Assembly (NCBI RefSeq): GCF_000403645.1
Contig: NC_021313.1
Location: forward strand, 992,001 to 1,056,000
Reading direction: 5' to 3'
Length of the DNA: 64,000 bases
DNA from: Salinarchaeum sp. Harcht-Bsk1
GTDB lineage: Archaea; Halobacteriota; Halobacteria; Halobacteriales; Salinarchaeaceae
Positions 60,012-64,000 of the stretch are shown here, in pieces. A program made the position numbers and the translations under genes. The notes beneath the pieces are model-generated. The model searched no databases. It saw only the letters and a program-made list of their open reading frames with translations, and was not told the DNA's origin. How positions within the stretch are numbered: the first letter of the stretch is position 1; each line of letters opens with the position of its first letter.

Positions 60012-60944
60012 GTGCAGTTGCGCGCCGCGATCGTCACGTTCCTGAAAGGCGCGGCGATGGGCACCGCCGACATCGTGCCCGGCGTCTCCGGCGGCACGAT
60101 CGCGCTGATCGCGGGGATCTACGACCGCCTCGTGGGTGCGATCGCCGAACTGCACCCCTCGCCGCTGCTCCACCTGCTGCGCCCCTACGACGCTGCCGAG
60201 CGTGCGGCCTTCGCCGAGGCGTGGCAGGAGATGGACATCACCTTCCTCCTCGTGCTCGGCAGCGGGATGGTCACCGCAGTGATCGTGCTCTCCCAGCTCA
60301 TCCCGATCGCGCTGGAGGAGTACCGCGCCCTCACCGGCGCGTTCTTCGTCGGCCTGATCGCGGCCTCCGTCGTCCTGATCGGTCGCGACGTGCCCTGGAC
60401 GCGGGTGCGGACGGCCCTCGCACTGGGTGCCGTCGCGCTCGTCGTCCTCGTCGCGACGATCACGGTGAACCTCGCCGACCCGTCGATCGCGTTCGTCTTC
60501 GCCGCCGGCGCCATCGCCATCTCGGCGATGTTGCTACCGGGGCTGTCCGGAGCCCTCCTCCTCTTGATCCTCGGCCAGTACGAGTACCTCCTCGACCAGC
60601 TCGACGCCCTGCTCTCGGCGCTGGCCGGCGTCGCGACCGGGAGCGACTCGATCGCGGACGTCGTCGAACCGGGCGCGGTCGTCGTGGCGTTCCTCTCGGG
60701 CGCGGTGCTCGGGGTGCTGACCCTCGGGCGGGTCGTCGACCGTGCGCTCGAACGCGACCGCGCGACGACGATCGCCGTGCTCGTCGGGTTGATGGCCGGC
60801 GGACTGTATCCGCCGGGGCGAATGGCGGTGAACTCGGCGACGGGATCGCTGACGCAGGCGGCGGCTGCAGTGGTGATCGCCGTCGTCGGCGCAGTCGTGG
60901 TGACGGCGTTCGACTACGTCACCCACGACCTCGACTACGTCTAG
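60012..60944 (+). CDS. DUF368 membrane protein (PopT-like polyprenyl-phosphate translocase)
   Basis: This 310-residue polytopic protein of the DUF368 family has the N-terminal signature LKGAAMGTADIVPGVSGGT and an internal repeat around LLPGLSGALLLLILGQYEYL, both Pro-Gly-x-Ser-Gly motifs of the family. Bacterial DUF368 proteins (PopT) have been shown to return undecaprenyl phosphate to the cytoplasmic leaflet. The GTG start is two bases after aglB, so the two are one operon. This makes recycling of dolichyl phosphate after glycan transfer the natural hypothesis. No direct proof in archaea is known to me. Confidence 0.88.
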   Translation: MQLRAAIVTFLKGAAMGTADIVPGVSGGTIALIAGIYDRLVGAIAELHPSPLLHLLRPYDAAERAAFAEAWQEMDITFLLVLGSGMVTAVIVLSQLIPIALEEYRALTGAFFVGLIAASVVLIGRDVPWTRVRTALALGAVALVVLVATITVNLADPSIAFVFAAGAIAISAMLLPGLSGALLLLILGQYEYLLDQLDALLSALAGVATGSDSIADVVEPGAVVVAFLSGAVLGVLTLGRVVDRALERDRATTIAVLVGLMAGGLYPPGRMAVNSATGSLTQAAAAVVIAVVGAVVVTAFDYVTHDLDYV

Positions 60945-61003
60945 CATCAGTTGCTGTACGTTCAGTTGCTGATGTCGACCGTACTGTAGACCGCTTGGAT
61001 ACC

Positions 61004-61160
61004 GGGAGATCAGAGATCTCCCGACGTCGCGGCTTGCGCCGCGACAGCCCCTCCCGCTCGATGATCCTCACTCGCTGTGCGCTTCGCTCGGCCTTCGGCC
61101 TCGCTGCAGCGCTTGCGTCGTTACGATCGACGAGCGGTCGGCCCCTTCCAGTCCCACCCC
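61004..61160 (-). repeat. Palindromic element, diverged copy D, with extra hairpins
   Basis: Read on the minus strand it starts GGGACTGGAAGGGGCCG (related to GGACTGAAAGGGCGAG of copies A-C). It has an 11-of-13 stem (61125-61137 with 61054-61066), a core with GAGCGAAGCG and GTGAGGAT, then GGGCT. Two more perfect 8-bp hairpins follow (61026-61045, loop TTGC; 61004-61022, loop AGA). It lies between the convergent ends of the DUF368 gene and nop10, where a terminator function for both is conceivable. Confidence 0.65.
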
Positions 61161-61233
61161 GTTCATATTCGCGTTGAGCGATAGCCGGTGGTACGCATAC
61201 TAGAACGTCGCTCCATAGAAAAGCCGGCAGCCG

Positions 61234-61410
61234 TCAGTCCCGACGGCGAGCGCGTCGCCGGTACTCGCCGTGGGGATCCTCCGGCGAGAACGGAGCCGGC
61301 GCGCTGTTCACGGCCTCGGCCCCGCACTCCGGGCAGGCGTCGCCGAGGGTGTAGACCGGCCGCTCGTGTTCGTCCTTCCAGGCCGAGCAGACGTGGATGT
61401 CGGATTTCAT
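61234..61410 (-). CDS. nop10: H/ACA RNP component Nop10
   Basis: This 58-residue protein is part of the archaeal box H/ACA ribonucleoprotein that guides pseudouridylation of rRNA. It has the Nop10 zinc ribbon: an early single Cys (HVCSAW) and the pair CPECG, with YTLGDACPECG followed by SAPAPFSPEDPHGEYRR, the strongly conserved C-terminal segment. The N-terminus MKSDIHVCSA fixes the start. It is the last gene of the rpl44e-rps27e-aIF2alpha-nop10 operon. Confidence 0.95.
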   Translation of the reverse strand: MKSDIHVCSAWKDEHERPVYTLGDACPECGAEAVNSAPAPFSPEDPHGEYRRRARRRD

Positions 61411-61453
61411 GGCGATGCGGTCCGAAAAGTGGGATCGAGGTGCCGCGAACCGC

Positions 61454-62251
61454 TTACTCGTCCTCGGTGCGTCGGTCGCGGTGGAACTCGCCGGCACCGC
61501 CGATGCCCTCGATGGCCTCGACCGCGCGGGCACCGCTCTCCTCGAGTTCGCGTTCGGCAGTCTTGTAGTTGGGCGCCTTGACGCGGAGGCGGTACTCGGG
61601 GGAGCCGACGTACGTCACCTCGAGGTCGACCTCGTCGGGGACCTCGCCGTTCCCTTCCGCGGCCTGGAGCGCTTCCTTGACGTCGTCGACGCCGTTCGTA
61701 CCGGGGGATTCGAGGTCGACGTAGCCCGTGACGGTGACGTAGGGCACCGAGACGTTGTCGCGGGCGGCCTCGACGATCGCGTCGATCTCGTCGTCCTCGA
61801 GGTCCACGCCGTCGAGGGCTTCGTGGCCGTGGATCGCGGACTCCTCGAAGGCGGCGTAGAGGGTGCCGTACTCCGCGAGGAGCGCGTTCGCGATCGCGGT
61901 GAGGTCCTCGTCGTCGCCGTCGGGGAACGCGATCTCCATCCAGTTGTCGGCCTTCTGCTCGTTCTTCCACTCCTGAATGGTGTCCGAGCGCTGGTGGTCG
62001 TTGACGTCCTTGATCGAGAGGTCGATCTGCTGGCTGGACTCGTCGACGTCCAGCACCTTCGCGACGACGGTCTGCCCCTCCTGAACGTGGTCGCGGACGT
62101 TCTTGATCCAGCCGGAGGCGACCTCGCTGATGTGGACCAGCCCGCGCTTGTCCTCGTACTCCTTGAGGTCGACGAACACGCCGAAGTCCTCGATCTCGTC
62201 GATCTCGCCGACGACGAGCTCGCCGGGCTCGGGCCAGCCGCTGTACTTCAT
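61454..62251 (-). CDS. tif2a: Translation initiation factor aIF2 subunit alpha
   Basis: This 265-residue alpha subunit of the heterotrimeric factor brings initiator tRNA to the ribosome. An N-terminal S1/OB domain ([20 protein letters not shown], then [15 protein letters not shown]) is followed by a helical domain and the C-terminal alpha-beta domain that binds the gamma subunit ([19 protein letters not shown]). Length and motifs are standard. The start overlaps the rps27e stop by four bases. Confidence 0.96.
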   Translation of the reverse strand: MKYSGWPEPGELVVGEIDEIEDFGVFVDLKEYEDKRGLVHISEVASGWIKNVRDHVQEGQTVVAKVLDVDESSQQIDLSIKDVNDHQRSDTIQEWKNEQKADNWMEIAFPDGDDEDLTAIANALLAEYGTLYAAFEESAIHGHEALDGVDLEDDEIDAIVEAARDNVSVPYVTVTGYVDLESPGTNGVDDVKEALQAAEGNGEVPDEVDLEVTYVGSPEYRLRVKAPNYKTAERELEESGARAVEAIEGIGGAGEFHRDRRTEDE

Positions 62252-62436
62252 AGTGCGTCTGCCTGTCGGGACTCGACGACCTCGACGACGTCGGACTCGA
62301 GCGTGGCGAGCCCGCCGGTCGGCGTCGCGAGCGTGTGGCCACAGACCGCACAGACGACGTCGCTGGCGGCCTTGCCGAAGATTACCTGTTCGTTCTCACA
62401 GTCGGGGCACTCGACGCGGATGAAATCTCCTGCCAT
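62248..62436 (-). CDS. rps27e: 30S ribosomal protein S27e
   Basis: This 62-residue zinc-binding ribosomal protein has Cys pairs CPDC and CAVCG, spaced as a C4 zinc ribbon, and the typical [19 protein letters not shown] opening. The start [10 protein letters not shown] is two bases after the rpl44e stop. An upstream Met would overlap rpl44e by many codons and is unlikely. Confidence 0.95.
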   Translation of the reverse strand: MAGDFIRVECPDCENEQVIFGKAASDVVCAVCGHTLATPTGGLATLESDVVEVVESRQADAL

Positions 62437-62438
62437 CG

Positions 62439-62720
62439 TTACTCCTGGAACTCCAGTCGACCGGCGCGCCATCCCTCGCGGAGGTGGGCCTTCCCGCAGT
62501 CGCCACAGCGGTACTTGAGATCAGTCTTCTTGGTGGGCTTGTCGCCACCGGGCACCTTCGAGAACCGACCGCGGTTCCCGATGCCCTTTCGACCGGCGCG
62601 CTCGCGGCGGGCCATCCACTTGAGGCCGGTCGTGCGGCCCGTTCGGACCTTCTCGACCTCGTGTTCGTGGTGTGCTTTGCAGTGCGGACAGTACGTGTTA
62701 AAGCGGCGCGGCATCTCCAT
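62439..62720 (-). CDS. rpl44e: 50S ribosomal protein L44e
   Basis: This 93-residue ribosomal protein begins [20 protein letters not shown], with its zinc site from the Cys pairs CPHC and CGDC ([18 protein letters not shown] at the end) and a basic central region. The first gene of the operon, it diverges from the universal-stress-protein gene with a gap of 249 bases. MPRRF at 62714 is an alternative start. Confidence 0.95.
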   Translation of the reverse strand: MEMPRRFNTYCPHCKAHHEHEVEKVRTGRTTGLKWMARRERAGRKGIGNRGRFSKVPGGDKPTKKTDLKYRCGDCGKAHLREGWRAGRLEFQE

Positions 62721-62851
62721 CCGTGGTCACCTTGGATGGTGAGTTACGTGGGGCGGCTTAAACCCGCTACGGTTCGCCGTTGGCAGCGTCCGCCCCCGTC
62801 GTGGCAAGAGCAGGAGGAAGGGCGAAGGCAAGAGACGTTCCTACAGAATTC

Positions 62852-62881
62852 ATATATTCGGCATATTCGGCATATTATCGG
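62852..62881. promoter_or_regulatory. 9-bp direct repeats upstream of a universal stress gene
   Basis: ATATTCGGC occurs twice in perfect tandem (62854-62862, 62863-62871), followed by a similar ATATTATCGG. A related TTATTATCGG lies at 62902-62911. The cluster is in the AT-rich divergent gap between rpl44e and the stress gene, about 100 bases before the latter's ATG, where an activator could bind. Confidence 0.4.
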
Positions 62882-62969
62882 TCATACACGAACTGTAACG
62901 GTTATTATCGGCAGAATTGTTAACTTACTGGCAGTGATACCAACGATCGACGGAGACGCACCCACCGAC

Positions 62970-63446
62970 ATGTTCGACTCGATACTCGTGGTGACGAACG
63001 GCACCGACCCCGGATCCCGGCCCGCCGAGCGTGCTGTAGCGCTCGCCGAGACGCACGACGCCGAACTGCACGCGCTGTACGTCGTCGACGTGGCCAAGGA
63101 CTGGGATATGGCCGTCGAGCGACGCGAGGCCGAGGGCGAAGCGGCGGTCGAGTTCGTCGCGAACCGCGGCGCGGAACGGGACGTCCCGGTCGTCAAGCAC
63201 TTCCGGTACGGTCGCACTCACGAGGAGATCGTGGACTACGCGGCAGCCCACGAGGTGGACCTGGTCGTCGTCCCGTCGACGACTCGGCGCGGGCTCTCAC
63301 GAATGCTCGCTCCGACAGACCTCGCCGAGCGAGTGATCGGACGGACCGACGTGCCGGTGCTCGGGATCGACGTGGCGGACGCCACCGAGCATGGGTCGGC
63401 CGAGGAGGCCGGTGACGGTGCGAACGCGCCCACCGTCGCGGACTGA
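62970..63446 (+). CDS. Universal stress protein (UspA family), single domain
   Basis: This 158-residue Usp domain begins MFDSILVVTNGTDPGSRP. The C-terminal nucleotide-binding site is altered: VVPSTTRRGLSRMLAPTDLA in place of the usual Gly-x2-Gly-x9-Gly-Ser, so ATP binding is doubtful. An acidic, Ala/Gly-rich tail of about 20 residues follows. It is transcribed from an AT-rich region with short direct repeats, away from the ribosomal operon. Confidence 0.88.
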   Translation: MFDSILVVTNGTDPGSRPAERAVALAETHDAELHALYVVDVAKDWDMAVERREAEGEAAVEFVANRGAERDVPVVKHFRYGRTHEEIVDYAAAHEVDLVVVPSTTRRGLSRMLAPTDLAERVIGRTDVPVLGIDVADATEHGSAEEAGDGANAPTVAD

Positions 63447-63523
63447 GAACGGATGCACGGGATCGATCACCGACGGAGCCCGGTCTCGAAGCCCTTAATT
63501 GACGGTCCCACCAAGCCGCTTGC

Positions 63524-63790
63524 ATGAAGCGGCTCATCGTGAACGGGGACCCGGGGTTCCGGAAGGACGCCGAGATCACGGTCGACGGCGAGGAGCTGGT
63601 GGCCTTCCAGGTCACCCGGAACGGCGACTGGCACGGGCCGGACCGCGTCCAGCTATGGTGCGTCGTCGGCACCGAGGACGAGCGTCAGACGTACGTCGAG
63701 CGGGACTTCGTCCCCCACTGGCTCGACGTCGAGCGCGTCGAGGACTCCGCGGTCGAGGTGCGGACGAAGGGCGGCGACCTCATCGTGTGA
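63524..63790 (+). CDS. Conserved small haloarchaeal protein (HAH_0734-like)
   Basis: This 88-residue protein (MKRLIVNGDPGFRKDAEI; DWHGPDRVQLWCVVGTEDER; HWLDVERVED) matches what I remember as the HAH_0734 family, conserved across Halobacteria with no known function. The acidic composition and mixed alpha/beta pattern suggest a small soluble protein. The gene is single with a short upstream gap. Confidence 0.75.
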   Translation: MKRLIVNGDPGFRKDAEITVDGEELVAFQVTRNGDWHGPDRVQLWCVVGTEDERQTYVERDFVPHWLDVERVEDSAVEVRTKGGDLIV

Positions 63791-64000
63791 ATCGGGCGCG
63801 CCCGGTGCCTCCTCGCCGAGGCCGGCAGCCAGTACCGCACACGCCTGGCCGCGACCGCCGCGTTTTACGTAGCCGGCCGTCGAGCCGTCGGTTGTCGATG
63901 GTATCACCAGCCGTGATCGCGGGCAGCGTGACGCAGGCTGCTCGGAACGCCGTCGCAGGACCCACACGCTGCACGTGATCCCAACAGTGCTGTCCGCGAT
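63791..64000. other. Trailing stretch, no supported gene
   Basis: A TATA-like TTTTACG (about 63862-63868) is followed at 63898 by an ATG opening a frame of only 26 codons. I see no homology, so this may be a promoter for something beyond the window or nothing. Confidence 0.3.

Noticed and set aside
59744-61177. Arg-rich + strand frame over the aglB tail and DUF368 gene
   Set aside because: It is an out-of-frame shadow of two well-supported membrane-protein genes.
63898-63978. A 26-codon frame after a TATA-like string
   Set aside because: Too short, no recognisable sequence, and the window ends 22 bases later. Not enough to call a gene.
1-64000. CRISPR arrays, rRNA, tRNA, insertion sequences
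   Set aside because: No array of equal-length repeats with spacers, no rRNA or tRNA cloverleaf, and no transposase-like protein were seen. The repeats found are short tandem units or the palindromic element.

Overview
This window comes from a haloarchaeon (class Halobacteria). The evidence is high GC content, very acidic predicted proteins, bacterioruberin-type carotenoid genes, an Agl-type N-glycosylation locus with AglB, archaeal ribosomal and initiation-factor genes, and starts that mostly lack Shine-Dalgarno sequences. I cannot name the genus from sequence alone.

Layout. 0.3-4.9 kb: carotenoid genes (crtB facing a crtD-lyeJ-cruF operon). 5.1-7.5 kb: a PAS histidine kinase and two small membrane proteins. 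7.5-11.0 kb: the succinate dehydrogenase operon sdhCDBA. 11.2-13.7 kb: a YjbQ-family protein, a MenE-like ligase and a small zinc protein. 13.9-24.9 kb: sugar-nucleotide supply, with UDP-glucose dehydrogenase, a UDP-glucose pyrophosphorylase-like enzyme, a 4-epimerase and a full UDP-GlcNAc set (glmM, glmU, a glmU-like paralogue, glmS), mixed with small stress-type genes. 25-61 kb: a long surface-glycan locus holding a GT-C enzyme, a DUF2304-GT2 fusion, two polysaccharide deacetylases, two kinds of candidate lipid-glycan flippase, a UDP-sulfoquinovose synthase, four further SDR sugar-nucleotide enzymes, a TrmB regulator, one GT2 and three GT4 glycosyltransferases, a methyltransferase, eight alkaline-phosphatase-superfamily (sulfatase-like) proteins, the oligosaccharyltransferase aglB and a DUF368 membrane protein. 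61.2-62.7 kb: the conserved rpl44e-rps27e-aIF2alpha-nop10 operon. 62.9-63.8 kb: a universal stress protein and a small haloarchaeal protein.

How the genes fit together. Glucose-1-P and fructose-6-P are turned into UDP-Glc, UDP-GlcA, UDP-Xyl, UDP-GlcNAc and probably UDP-sulfoquinovose. Glycosyltransferases build these onto dolichyl phosphate, flippases move the product out and AglB attaches it to proteins. DUF368, next to aglB, may return the lipid carrier to the cytoplasmic face.

Most notable observations. (1) A dispersed palindromic element occurs in three clear copies plus one diverged copy. It has conserved ends, while its stem sequence differs between copies but stays complementary. Two inverted copies bracket one phosphodiesterase gene. 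(2) All eight sulfatase-like proteins lack the formylglycine Cys of classical sulfatases. Most have Thr at that site, none has a visible signal peptide, and all end in a near-identical LGY tail. (3) An AT-rich block of about 7.6 kb replaces the middle of the glycan locus. Its edges fall inside a flippase gene and inside a phosphodiesterase gene, as expected of cassette exchange by homologous recombination.
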